NCBI RefSeq assembly: GCF_026723765.1
Contig: NZ_CP113524.1
Location: 2,279,001 to 2,343,000, forward strand
Direction of reading: 5' to 3'
DNA from: Lacrimispora xylanolytica
GTDB lineage: Bacteria; Bacillota; Clostridia; Lachnospirales; Lachnospiraceae
DNA length: 64,000 nt
A program made the position numbers and the translations under genes. Under the pieces are notes generated by a model. It made no database searches, was not told the DNA's origin, and worked only from the letters and a program-made list of their open reading frames with translations. Positions 54,397-63,425 of the stretch are shown piece by piece. The stretch's first letter is position 1; each line of letters opens with the position of its first letter.

Positions 54397-54705
54397 TTAA
54401 GCATTGATCTTTTCGATCTTAACCTGTGTATAAGACTGTCTATGACCATTTTTCTTATGGTATCCAGTTTTTCTCTTATACTTGTAAACAATAACCTTTT
54501 TAGCTTTGCCTTCCTTCACAACTGTACCTGTTACGGTAGCACCTGCTACGGTTGGGCTGCCAACGGATAATTCACCATTGTTTACTACAAGAACCTGGTC
54601 AAATGTGACAGCTTCGCCAGCGTCAACACCAAGCTTTTCTACCTTAATGATATCGCCTTCCGCTACTTTGTACTGCTTTCCACCTGTTGCAATAATCGCG
54701 TACAT
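54397..54705 (-). CDS. rplU: 50S ribosomal protein L21
   Basis: 102 residues. [24 protein letters not shown] and [19 protein letters not shown] are L21 hallmarks. The start at 54705 follows ATAGGAGGTG; an upstream in-frame codon would give an unusual extension. First gene of the operon, preceded by a probable L21 leader. Confidence 0.98.
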   Translation of the reverse strand: MYAIIATGGKQYKVAEGDIIKVEKLGVDAGEAVTFDQVLVVNNGELSVGSPTVAGATVTGTVVKEGKAKKVIVYKYKRKTGYHKKNGHRQSYTQVKIEKINA

Positions 54706-54790
54706 ATGGCACCTCCTATTATCATTACTCGCCAACTTCGGTGTTCCATAAAACATGGAAGCTTACTAACCTCATTGTGCGGCATACTTA
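54706..54790 (-). promoter_or_regulatory. Probable L21 leader (autoregulatory mRNA structure)
   Basis: On the minus strand TGCCGCACAATGAGG, GCTTCCATG...ATGGAAC and ACCGAAGTTGGCG resemble the Firmicute L21 leader. CTTCCAT and ATGGAAC form a clear hairpin at about 54745-54765. The regulatory ligand is presumed to be L21. Confidence 0.55.
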
Positions 54791-54793
54791 ATT

Positions 54794-54822
54794 AATATAG
54801 CATTCTATAATACTTCTGTCAA
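54794..54822 (-). promoter_or_regulatory. Promoter of the rplU operon
   Basis: Minus strand TTGACA (54817-54822), 17 bases, TATATT (54794-54799). Confidence 0.8.
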
Positions 54823-54900
54823 TATTATTTCTTGACTTTTCTAATTTTTATGCGTGTATAGAAAGAAATGGCTCTTTTCTTGAGGAAATGTGTCTTACCC

Positions 54901-54929
54901 TTGTCTTTCCGTGAAACCCTTAGTATAAT
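54901..54929 (+). promoter_or_regulatory. Promoter of the MFS transporter gene
   Basis: TTGTCT (54901-54906), 17 bases, TATAAT (54924-54929), 36 bp upstream of the ATG. Confidence 0.7.
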
Positions 54930-54964
54930 GAAATGTGTTTTAAATATGACTAAGGAGTTTTGTA

Positions 54965-56146
54965 ATGAAAACAGATAAGTACAATCACATCTTTCTACGT
55001 TGCTGTTATGGGTATGCAGTCAGCGGGATGGCAGTTCTTGTTATTGGTGCCATATTGCCATCGATTATTACAGAAGCAGGAATCAGTTTTCTGGCGGCTG
55101 GAAGCCTTTTGTCAGGAATGGCAATCGGAAATTTAAGCGCCAGTTTTTTATTTCCGGTGCTGGTATCCTGGCTGGGAAGAAAACGGGCGATCTTTTTTAT
55201 CACTCTTTGCGCGCCAGTTTGTCTTTTTATATTAAGTATTCTCCCACCATTTCCAATTATGTACGGTGTTATGCTGATTTACGGTTTGGTTCGTGGCAGT
55301 ATAACGATTTTAAATAATTCTGCTGTCAACGATATCTATGGAAGTAAAGCGACTGGAAAACTGAATCTTCTTCACTGTTTTTTTGCAGTGGGAGCATTCC
55401 TGGCACCATTTCTTACTGCTGTTTTAATGAAGCTGGGATTTAACTGGCGACATGTTCTCTACTTAATACTCATTCTCACAGCAGCGACTGCGGCACTTTA
55501 TGGTACCATGGATGATACTCTTTTAAATGAGACTTCTAATCGCATAAATAAAGATAAAGGTAAGAAGGATTCTCAGGATAGGTCATTCTTAAAGTCATAT
55601 TCCTTTTATGGAATCGCGTTTATCCTGTTTTTTTATCTGGGACTTGAAAATTGCATCAATGGTTGGTTTGTTACTTACCTACAAAATACAAATGTTATGA
55701 GTGCAACTTATGCCACAGCTCTTGTGTCCTTTACCTGGTTAGTTATTATGGCTGGACGCTTAATCTGCGCTGCGCTTTCAAAGAAACTGGATAAGAGCAC
55801 CATTATACTGATTCTCTCATTGGGAAGTGCCGCCTGTTTCTTCCTATTGATATCTACGAAAAACCTGACTCTGATTACAGCGGCATTGCTGGGCCTTGGA
55901 TTCTTTTTATCTGGAATTTATCCTACCTGCATTGCAAATGCCGGCCCAATGATTAAGGGCTCCACCCTTGGGATGTCTGTCTTAACTGCAATTTCAGCCA
56001 TGGGCGGTATCATTACGCCTCAGATCATCGGTGGTATTGCTGACCGTATCGGTATAGTAGGTTCCATTGGGGTATTGAATATTAATGTATTTATGGTGAT
56101 TTTCTTATCCTTTCTTAATTTCAGAAATCATCATAAAAAGAAATAA
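54965..56146 (+). CDS. Major facilitator superfamily transporter
   Basis: 393 residues with about 12 hydrophobic helices. GMAIGNLSASFLFPVLVSWLGRKRAIF is the loop 2-3 MFS motif with GRKR. A short charged loop near 190-205 separates the two halves. Sugar or drug substrates are both possible; the sequence resembles the fucose-permease-like (FHS) branch, but that is uncertain. CTAAGGAG precedes the ATG. Flanked by an own promoter and a shared terminator. Confidence 0.85.
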   Translation: MKTDKYNHIFLRCCYGYAVSGMAVLVIGAILPSIITEAGISFLAAGSLLSGMAIGNLSASFLFPVLVSWLGRKRAIFFITLCAPVCLFILSILPPFPIMYGVMLIYGLVRGSITILNNSAVNDIYGSKATGKLNLLHCFFAVGAFLAPFLTAVLMKLGFNWRHVLYLILILTAATAALYGTMDDTLLNETSNRINKDKGKKDSQDRSFLKSYSFYGIAFILFFYLGLENCINGWFVTYLQNTNVMSATYATALVSFTWLVIMAGRLICAALSKKLDKSTIILILSLGSAACFFLLISTKNLTLITAALLGLGFFLSGIYPTCIANAGPMIKGSTLGMSVLTAISAMGGIITPQIIGGIADRIGIVGSIGVLNINVFMVIFLSFLNFRNHHKKK

Positions 56147-56160
56147 GAGCCTTACGATTA

Positions 56161-56205
56161 AAAATGAGGATAAGCTGGTATGAAACCTGCTTATCCTCAT
56201 TTTTA
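56161..56205. terminator. Bidirectional terminator between the MFS and rng genes
   Basis: AAAATGAGGATAAGC and GCTTATCCTCATTTTT form a 15-bp perfect stem with a short inner GG/CC pair and A/T runs on both sides. Confidence 0.9.
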
Positions 56206-57390
56206 TGACAGCTGTGCAATCTGCTCGTGAAGAGGCTTGCGGATTTTTTTTCTTGTGACCTCTACCAAATTTAACTTTGTTATTTCAACTACCGTTGTCT
56301 TAACCGGGTCCTTAGAAAGAATCTCATGTAAGCGGTTCACCAACAGCATTCTATCTTCTTCCAATTCCATATCAATGAAATCAATGATTATGATTCCAGA
56401 TAGATTTCTAAGCCTGAGCTGATGACCAATTTCCAGGGCTGATTCTAAATTAATCTTCATAATGGTGTCGCGAAGTGCCTTTTTACCAGCATACTTACCG
56501 GTATTCACATCAATGACCGTAAGAGCTTCTGTAGGTTCAATAACCAGATATCCCCCTGACTTTAACCAGACCTTTTTCCCCAGGGCTTCATCCATTGATT
56601 TCTCAATCCGGTACAGCTTATAAAGGGGGAGTAACGGGTCTTCATAAGAAACCAGAAGGGGTAAATCCTCCGGTTGATTCTCACTTAAATAATTTTTTAA
56701 GGCTTCATAGATATCAGTCTGATCCGTAATTACAGCTTCAAGAGATGACTTAAGGCTATCTCTGATGCCAGAAAGATAAGATGGAGCACCACTATATAAC
56801 AGACTGTAGCTGGTTCTGTATTTTGCATCCTCTAAAAGCTTCTTTAAGCTACTATGAAGGGACTGAAATTCGTTCTTAAGCTCTTCTTCCAAGGCTCCAA
56901 AGGCATTGGTCCTCACAATGATTCCGAAGTCTTCTTCCTTTAAAGTTTCAAGATAAGACTTCATATTAAGTTTCCACGTCTGATCAGTAATTTTAGAAGA
57001 AAATCCAATTTGCTTTTTACCAGTTGTAAGAACAAAATACCGTCCGGTAAGATTAATATTTCCGGTCAAAACAGGTGCCTTTGATTTAACGGCATCCCGT
57101 TCTACCTGAACGATAATATCATCTCCCTGTTTCAGCCTTCCATCCCACGCCCGGCCATCGGCATAATGTACCATTCCTTCATTTAAAGATAGATACCCCA
57201 TCTGACCATTGCCAATATCGACGAAGGCTGCGTTAATATTCTTTACCAGCTTATTAACCTTTCCAATGTAAACATTGCCCAAAGAAAACCCTTGCTGCTC
57301 CGGTTCCACGTTAATCTGAAGTACTTCCTTACCAGAATGAAGGAGGGTTACAATCCCTCCATTCCATCTGGTAATAATCAGCTTATTCAC
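56203..57390 (-). CDS. rng: Ribonuclease E/G family protein
   Basis: 395 residues, a short RNase G. S1-like start (YIGKVNKLVKNINAAFVDIGNGQMGYLSL), then RNase H-like and DNase I-like parts with LTVIDVNTGKYAGKK (catalytic Asp) and LSGIIIIDFIDMELEEDRM (second Asp). No zinc-link Cys motif of full RNase E was seen. The gene overlaps the upstream DUF2344 gene by 8 bp in a three-gene operon. Confidence 0.93.
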   Translation of the reverse strand: MNKLIITRWNGGIVTLLHSGKEVLQINVEPEQQGFSLGNVYIGKVNKLVKNINAAFVDIGNGQMGYLSLNEGMVHYADGRAWDGRLKQGDDIIVQVERDAVKSKAPVLTGNINLTGRYFVLTTGKKQIGFSSKITDQTWKLNMKSYLETLKEEDFGIIVRTNAFGALEEELKNEFQSLHSSLKKLLEDAKYRTSYSLLYSGAPSYLSGIRDSLKSSLEAVITDQTDIYEALKNYLSENQPEDLPLLVSYEDPLLPLYKLYRIEKSMDEALGKKVWLKSGGYLVIEPTEALTVIDVNTGKYAGKKALRDTIMKINLESALEIGHQLRLRNLSGIIIIDFIDMELEEDRMLLVNRLHEILSKDPVKTTVVEITKLNLVEVTRKKIRKPLHEQIAQLS

Positions 57391-58093
57391 AGGCTGCTCC
57401 CATCAGGCCAAGCGGCACCAGGTTCGGGTTTTCGTCGTCTCCTGTATTGCCGTATACTTCCTCTCTTTGAATATGAAATGCAAATTCAGGAAGTGTAAGG
57501 CCAAGGAACTGATAATAGGCCTCCATAACAAGCTCTGGCTTTAAATTATCTGCACTACCGGAAGATACCTTCATAAAAATACGCTCTCCATCTACAGAAA
57601 GCTCATAAATTCCAGCCTTAATATCTACTTCCTTTTCCCCTTTTTTTGTTTTTTTGGTTATAAGGATCTCAGATTGCTTCATAAATTCAGAAAGCCCCTG
57701 AAAGAAGCCTTCTAAATCAGCCGGTTCCTTTCCTTCCCTGAAGGTAAGGGTGTAATCAGCTGCAGCAACCAATGACATTGCATTTTTGGCACGTTCGTCC
57801 AGTACGTGGCAGTCTGTAACTGAAATACCCTCTACCATCACTGCATTTAACTGATCCATCATGGTCTTTGTATCTGTCATGGAATTTACTTCGATGTCCA
57901 TATACTCTCCATTGCTTGTAAGCCCTACGCCTAAAGGCGCTGCAAATGACATGACCTGGTGAGGACTGAAGCCTTCACTGTATTTAATATCGATTTCTGC
58001 CCTTCTAATTGCTTTCTGGAAATAACGCATAATATCCAAATGCCCGATGAATTTCACTGGGCCGTGCTTTATAAACTTAATTCTTACCTTCAT
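57383..58093 (-). CDS. TIGR03936/DUF2344 radical-SAM-associated protein
   Basis: 236 residues. KFIKHGPVKFIGHLDIMRYFQKAIRRAEIDIKYSEGFSPHQVMSFAAPLGVGLTS-type N-terminus is the DUF2344 signature (segments FIGHLDIMRYFQKA and YSEGFSPHQ). In Clostridia it always accompanies a TIGR03960 B12-binding radical SAM gene, which overlaps it here by 17 bp. Probably an RNA- or tRNA-modification partner; function is unproven. Confidence 0.9.
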   Translation of the reverse strand: MKVRIKFIKHGPVKFIGHLDIMRYFQKAIRRAEIDIKYSEGFSPHQVMSFAAPLGVGLTSNGEYMDIEVNSMTDTKTMMDQLNAVMVEGISVTDCHVLDERAKNAMSLVAAADYTLTFREGKEPADLEGFFQGLSEFMKQSEILITKKTKKGEKEVDIKAGIYELSVDGERIFMKVSSGSADNLKPELVMEAYYQFLGLTLPEFAFHIQREEVYGNTGDDENPNLVPLGLMGAACE

Positions 58094-59942
58094 AGCAGAT
58101 TCCTCCTTTGAAACTCATGGCTCCACAGCCCGTACATTGCTGACGGCAGTTTGGAGTTACTTTTTCGCCGATGGCATTCTGCCACTCTCTCTTTAAAAAC
58201 TCTTTCGTTACGCCTGCATTAATGAAATCCCATGGAAATACTTCATCAAGATCACGTTCTCTTATGGTATAAAAGTCGGGATCAATGCCACAGGTCTCAA
58301 ATGCCTTCATCCAGATATCATTTTTAAAATGCTCTGACCAGGAATCATAAATTGCCCCGTTTTTGTAGACCTCCTCAATGAGAGCCGATATCTTTCTGTC
58401 GCCTCTTGCAAGAACACCTTCTAAAACGGTTAAATCTGCCTCATGGTAATTGTATTTTAAGCTCTTTCGGTTCAACATTTCACGGAATTTGTCTTTCACG
58501 ATGTAAGCTCTCTCTAAAAACTCTTCCTTGGTGCACATTTTTGCCCATTGGAATGGGGTAAATGGCTTTGGAACAAAAAAGGAGGAGCTTGCCACGACCT
58601 GTACTTTTCCGTTTCGTTGATCTTTTGGAATCTCGTAATAAGCTTCTGCAACCTTTTCAGAAAGCTCCGCAATTCCTTCCATGTCCTCTACAGTCTCTGT
58701 TGGCAGACCAAGCATAAAATAAAGCTTGACCCGGTTCCAGCCTCCGCGGAATGCGTCACTGGCTCCCTTTAATATGATTTCCTCTGAAAGTCCTTTGTTA
58801 ATAACATCACGAAGTCTCTGGGAACCTGCTTCGGGTGCAAAGGTCAGACTGCTCTTTTTAATATCCTGAACTTTACTCATTACATCCAGGGAGAATGCAT
58901 CAATACGAAGGGATGGAAGGGAAATATTTACCCCTTTTCCCTTAAATTCATCAATCAGAAAATTCACGATTCCTTCTAACTGAGAATAATCACTGGAGCT
59001 TAAAGAGCTTAAGGATATCTCTTCATGTCCGGTGCTTTTTAAAAGCTTATGGGCGTAATCTTTCAAATAATCAAGACTGTGTTCTCTGGAAGGACGGTAT
59101 ACATTGCCGGCCTGGCAGAAACGGCATCCACGAATACAGCCTCTTTGTATCTCTAAAACAACCCGGTCCTGGGTGGCTTTGATAAATGGTACCACAGGCT
59201 TTTCAATAAAATAAGCATCATCCATGTTGGTGACAATCTGCTTGGTCACCATTTCCTTTGCATGAGGATTGTTGGGTTTCATGCTTTCGATGGTTCCGTC
59301 TTCTTTATAAGTAACATCATAAAAGGCAGGAACGTAAATTCCTTCGATTTCTGCAGCCATCTGAAGGAATTCCTTACGGGTTCCGCCATTTTTCTTATTT
59401 TCCTTATAGCGGTCCATTAATTCAAAGTAGACTGTTTCTCCTTCTCCGATATAAAACAAATCAAAGAATGGAGCCAGAGGCTCTGGATTATAGGCGCATG
59501 GTCCGCCACCGATCAGGATAGGGTCTTCCTCTGTCCTGTCCTCGGCATGGAACGGAATCTTGCCTAAGTCGAGAATCTGCAAGATATTAGTATAGCACAT
59601 CTCATATTGCAAGGTGATTCCGATAAAGTCAAATTCTTTAATAGGGTCCTGTGATTCCAGCGCAAAAAGAGGGATGTTTTCTTCCCTCATAATCTTGTCC
59701 AAATCGGTCCATGGAGAATAGATGCGTTCACAGTAAATATCATCTCTGCGGTTAAACATATCGTATAAAATCTGCATTCCAAGATGGGACATACCAATCT
59801 CATATACGTCGGGGAAACACATGGCAAAGCGGATATCCACTTCGTTCGGATCCTTCCTGGCCATATTTACCTCGTTACCGATATAACGGGCAGGTTTTTC
59901 AATTTTCATTAAAATTTCATCACTTAAAGCTAATTTTCTCAT
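58077..59942 (-). CDS. TIGR03960 B12-binding domain/radical SAM protein
   Basis: 621 residues. A B12-binding-like domain (about 40-160), then a radical SAM core with EIQRGCIRGCRFCQAGNVYRP (CxxxCxxC). The C-terminus NCRQQCTGCGAMSFKGGICYEG has a further Cys cluster, as seen in this family. The paired downstream DUF2344 protein and RNase G suggest a role in RNA metabolism. The reaction is not known. AAAAGGA precedes the ATG. Confidence 0.92.
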   Translation of the reverse strand: MRKLALSDEILMKIEKPARYIGNEVNMARKDPNEVDIRFAMCFPDVYEIGMSHLGMQILYDMFNRRDDIYCERIYSPWTDLDKIMREENIPLFALESQDPIKEFDFIGITLQYEMCYTNILQILDLGKIPFHAEDRTEEDPILIGGGPCAYNPEPLAPFFDLFYIGEGETVYFELMDRYKENKKNGGTRKEFLQMAAEIEGIYVPAFYDVTYKEDGTIESMKPNNPHAKEMVTKQIVTNMDDAYFIEKPVVPFIKATQDRVVLEIQRGCIRGCRFCQAGNVYRPSREHSLDYLKDYAHKLLKSTGHEEISLSSLSSSDYSQLEGIVNFLIDEFKGKGVNISLPSLRIDAFSLDVMSKVQDIKKSSLTFAPEAGSQRLRDVINKGLSEEIILKGASDAFRGGWNRVKLYFMLGLPTETVEDMEGIAELSEKVAEAYYEIPKDQRNGKVQVVASSSFFVPKPFTPFQWAKMCTKEEFLERAYIVKDKFREMLNRKSLKYNYHEADLTVLEGVLARGDRKISALIEEVYKNGAIYDSWSEHFKNDIWMKAFETCGIDPDFYTIRERDLDEVFPWDFINAGVTKEFLKREWQNAIGEKVTPNCRQQCTGCGAMSFKGGICYEGKN

Positions 59943-59992
59943 GCCTATTCCTTTTTTACATGTGAATCAATCACATTTTATAATTGATTGTG

Positions 59993-60023
59993 TTGCATAA
60001 AATATTGAAGGTGATTTATGCAA
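59993..60023. promoter_or_regulatory. Inverted repeat upstream of the TIGR03960 gene
   Basis: TTGCATAAA (59993-60001) is mirrored by TTTATGCAA (60015-60023). It may be a regulator site for the operon or a hairpin after the ABC gene; no direct evidence favours one. Confidence 0.3.
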
Positions 60024-60125
60024 TGCATTCTCTGATAGCCATTTGCTTCCATAAATAGCATTCAACACTACGCATAATTATATAGGATTTTTCTGCATTA
60101 GGCAACATGATTTAAAAATTGGCAA

Positions 60126-61886
60126 TTAAGCAAATGGACTTTCATAAATTTGCTGTTTTGACACTAAAGAGCGGTATAATCTATTATTCTCCATTAGCTC
60201 TCTATGGTATCCGATTCCAGCGGTTTTTCCATCCTTTAAAATAATGATTTGGTCTGAGTTTTCAATAGTTGATAAACGGTGAGCGATTATTATTGTTGTT
60301 CGTCCTTTCATCAGCTTGTTTAAAGAGTTCTGAACCAGGAATTCGGAAGTACTGTCAAGATGGGATGTGGCCTCGTCTAAGAGAAGGATTTCTGGTTTTC
60401 TTATGAGCGCCCTGGCTATTACAATTCTTTGCCGCTGTCCTCCTGACAGGTTTGTTCCCCGTTCCCCTACTTTTGTATGTATTCCTTTTGGAAGCTTTTC
60501 GATAAATTCAAGCAATCCAACATCCAATAAGGCTTTTGTAAGCTCTTCATTGTCATAGTCTTCAATTCCATAAGTTAGATTATCATGAATAGTCCCTTGC
60601 ATTAATGGGGCCTCTTGAGAGACATATGCGATCTTATTTCTCCACTCATAAAGATCATAGTCCTGAATAGGCACACCCCCATAACAGATATTCCCGGAGG
60701 AGGGAAGATAAAACCTTTCTAATAAAAGAAAAAAAGTAGTCTTTCCCACACCACTTTCACCAATAATTGCAGTAACTGATCCTTTTTGAATCCTAAAATC
60801 AACAGATTGAAGTATCATTCTGTTATTTTGATACCCAAAGTTCAAACCCTGCACTTCTATATCCTGAGGCGGTAAAAGGCTTGCTGACAGTTTTCCTGAA
60901 ATCCCAGGTTCTTCTTCCTCTGCAAAAAGCTGGTTAATCCTTCCGGCTGATACAATAAATTTAAGAAGCTTTGCAGAGAAGCTTCCAAAGATAGTGACTG
61001 GGCCAGTCAATTCAAAAAGATAGAATATGACAGCCACAAACTGACCGGCTGATAAGCTTCCTTGAGAAACTCTAATACTGCAGTACCCAAAGATAACCAA
61101 GAACAATAGCATAAGTAAGATGTTTGCGCAAGGCTGAATCAAGGCAAATATTTTGTTCTCCATACTGCTGAGGCGGAATAAATTTCTGATAATTTTTTGG
61201 CCCTGAATACTTTCATACTCCTCTGCCTGGCTGGATTTAATCGTTCTGATTTCATAGAGAACCTGATTAATCCTATTCTGAAATTCTTCCGTTTCTCTTT
61301 GTATGGATTGAGATATATCATATTCTCGTCGGGCAATAAAGGAAATCAATAAAAGCGTCGCAGGAATTGCGAAAATAATTAACAATGATATCTTCCAATC
61401 AATAATAAAAATAATTGCTCCAATAATCACAAGGTAAATGCTTCCTGAAATAACGGAAAATGTCTCAGTAGTAAAAAAATCTTTAATAACTATAGCATCA
61501 TTCGTTAACCGGCTCATGGTTTCACCATTGCTGACAGAATCATAAAAGGAAATCGGAAGCCGTAATATTTTTTCCCAGATTTTAAGCCGCAGATTTTTTA
61601 ACAGACCCGCGGCCAGATTGGAAAGCATGAGATAGTGAAAAGATGAGATAAGCAGTTTTATAAATAATATCATAAGAACAGGCAAATACTTGAATATGCT
61701 CAAATGAACTTCCATAAGAGGGTTGTCAATTATATCCATGACAGCTACTGGTGTTACAACAGTAGCCACAATTTCAAACAAGGCAGCAAGGATGGCGAAT
61801 ATGACAAGTTTTCTGGATGGTAAGAAGTATCTGATACTCTTAATTGCCATAACGCCTTCCCTAAATCTGATCCAATATTCTTTCAA
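60126..61886 (-). CDS. ABC transporter, fused permease and ATPase (peptide export type)
   Basis: 586 residues. Six transmembrane helices (about 25-330), then an ATPase domain with Walker A GESGVGKTT, signature LSGGQRQR, Walker B ILLLDEATSHLD and switch IIVAHRLST. No N-terminal C39 peptidase. It is the last gene after a subtilase and a SPASM radical SAM gene, so it is probably the exporter of a modified peptide. Confidence 0.9.
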   Translation of the reverse strand: MKEYWIRFREGVMAIKSIRYFLPSRKLVIFAILAALFEIVATVVTPVAVMDIIDNPLMEVHLSIFKYLPVLMILFIKLLISSFHYLMLSNLAAGLLKNLRLKIWEKILRLPISFYDSVSNGETMSRLTNDAIVIKDFFTTETFSVISGSIYLVIIGAIIFIIDWKISLLIIFAIPATLLLISFIARREYDISQSIQRETEEFQNRINQVLYEIRTIKSSQAEEYESIQGQKIIRNLFRLSSMENKIFALIQPCANILLMLLFLVIFGYCSIRVSQGSLSAGQFVAVIFYLFELTGPVTIFGSFSAKLLKFIVSAGRINQLFAEEEEPGISGKLSASLLPPQDIEVQGLNFGYQNNRMILQSVDFRIQKGSVTAIIGESGVGKTTFFLLLERFYLPSSGNICYGGVPIQDYDLYEWRNKIAYVSQEAPLMQGTIHDNLTYGIEDYDNEELTKALLDVGLLEFIEKLPKGIHTKVGERGTNLSGGQRQRIVIARALIRKPEILLLDEATSHLDSTSEFLVQNSLNKLMKGRTTIIIAHRLSTIENSDQIIILKDGKTAGIGYHRELMENNRLYRSLVSKQQIYESPFA

Positions 61887-61925
61887 CTGCTACCTCCTTG
61901 TATAAACCTGCCTCTGATAAGCTCG

Positions 61926-63425
61926 TCACTCATCAAATAAATAATGTTCAATTTCTTCCGCTGGCATTCCGATTTTCTCCAGTTGATTCCATAGATCCTC
62001 ATAACCAGTTAAGGAATAAGTCTTCCACAGCTTTGCGACCAAGGCTGTAATAATATAGTTTGCAACGCTGGAACCAAGAGAAACATTTCCTATCAACCTG
62101 TCAGAATCATCATCATAATCAATCCATTCTGGAGTTGCCTTTACTATATTAAAAGTTCTGTCCAATAATATCATATTATAAATAGAAGTAATTCCGATAC
62201 CTAAAACATTAGAAAAAGAAAATGGATAGCATTCCTTTGTCGTTTCAATATCCCGGGGAGCTATGATAATACAACCTTTTGATACCGCATAGTCACACGC
62301 ATTCTGCAAATCATCTTTAAAATCCTGTGATAAGGTTGCACCGCCAATGGAAATAACATTTGCACCAGAATCAGCTGCTAAATATATGCCTTTAATCATA
62401 TTTTCACATCTGCAGTCTCTGCCTGAGAGAGCTCTTACAATAAAAAATTCCGCATCAGGATATATGCTTTCTATGATTCTTACTGCCAGGTTTCCATGTT
62501 CTTCATTGGAATAAAAATCATTATCTGTTTTTACACTCCCATTTTCATAAAAAACATGAACTCCACCTATAAGATTTACTTTTCTATTCTGACTTATTCC
62601 AGTATCTATAATAGCCACTTTCGTTTGTTTATTTCTTCCCGGGCCATCCTTATTGACCTGATTCAGAAGAAGACAATTTTTTAAGAGTTCTGCTTTACTG
62701 CAAACTTCTACTTCATGAAACCTTTTGATTTTATTGATCTGTTCCTTGGTAATTCGGCAGAATATTACACTGTATTCATCTAATGTAATATTTAATTTAC
62801 CAAGACAGTCAAACTCGGAATAGATATCTGTATCCGCTGGTTCTACTCCTTTCAGACGAATGGTATGGGTATCCCCATTGTAATACATTCCCTGCAAATA
62901 ATGTTCGACAAAGTCCTGATAAAATAAATGAATTAACTTATCACGATCTGTCTGGGAATCCCTATTAGATCCAGGCGCAGGCAATATAGTGAAAAATTTA
63001 TCAATATACTTATAAACAGAATTGTATCTAGTCTCCGCTATAAGTAAAATTTCTTGGTCTGGAGATTCAAAGCAGGAATTTAAATATAAAAAAGCCTGTT
63101 CAATAAAGAAAAACATCCTTTTGCTTCCCCGAAATTCATCTGAAATAATCAGAATATCAATATGTACCAGCCAGTCACCAGCCCGTTTCACTCTCTTCCA
63201 TGTAATCAGTCCTTCTATTTTGTCATCTATAAGCAATACTGCAAGTAAAGAGTTTTTACGAAATAATCTGCTGAATAAATTAAATGTCTGGTTATGATTG
63301 TCAAGATGCCGGCGCATGAAATAATAAATAGATTTGGTTTGCTCATTCCATAAGATAAATTCATCCCGATCAAACTCCATAATCTCCACACGCATATTTT
63401 CAGATTGCTTCGATATGGTTATCAT
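61926..63425 (-). CDS. GNAT-like/subtilisin-like (S8) fusion protein
   Basis: 499 residues, no signal peptide. The N-terminal 150 or so have a GNAT-like fold pattern (LAVLLIDDKIEGLITWKRV, DEFRGSKRMFFFIEQAF). The C-terminal S8 domain has Asp274 in AIIDTGIS, His310 in EEHGNLAV and Ser453 in LGSSVANYI (GTSxA-type). The usual oxyanion-hole Asn (AAGN) is replaced by IIIAPRDIE near residue 390. Its start overlaps the radical SAM gene (ATGA). In a peptide-maturation operon such an enzyme would cleave a leader in the cytoplasm; activity is uncertain. Confidence 0.78.
   Translation of the reverse strand: MITISKQSENMRVEIMEFDRDEFILWNEQTKSIYYFMRRHLDNHNQTFNLFSRLFRKNSLLAVLLIDDKIEGLITWKRVKRAGDWLVHIDILIISDEFRGSKRMFFFIEQAFLYLNSCFESPDQEILLIAETRYNSVYKYIDKFFTILPAPGSNRDSQTDRDKLIHLFYQDFVEHYLQGMYYNGDTHTIRLKGVEPADTDIYSEFDCLGKLNITLDEYSVIFCRITKEQINKIKRFHEVEVCSKAELLKNCLLLNQVNKDGPGRNKQTKVAIIDTGISQNRKVNLIGGVHVFYENGSVKTDNDFYSNEEHGNLAVRIIESIYPDAEFFIVRALSGRDCRCENMIKGIYLAADSGANVISIGGATLSQDFKDDLQNACDYAVSKGCIIIAPRDIETTKECYPFSFSNVLGIGITSIYNMILLDRTFNIVKATPEWIDYDDDSDRLIGNVSLGSSVANYIITALVAKLWKTYSLTGYEDLWNQLEKIGMPAEEIEHYLFDE

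Noticed and set aside
60020..60110. Minus-strand ORF of about 30 codons with two Cys, as a candidate peptide precursor
   Set aside because: It lacks an RBS and lies downstream of the exporter, outside the expected position; chance is more likely.
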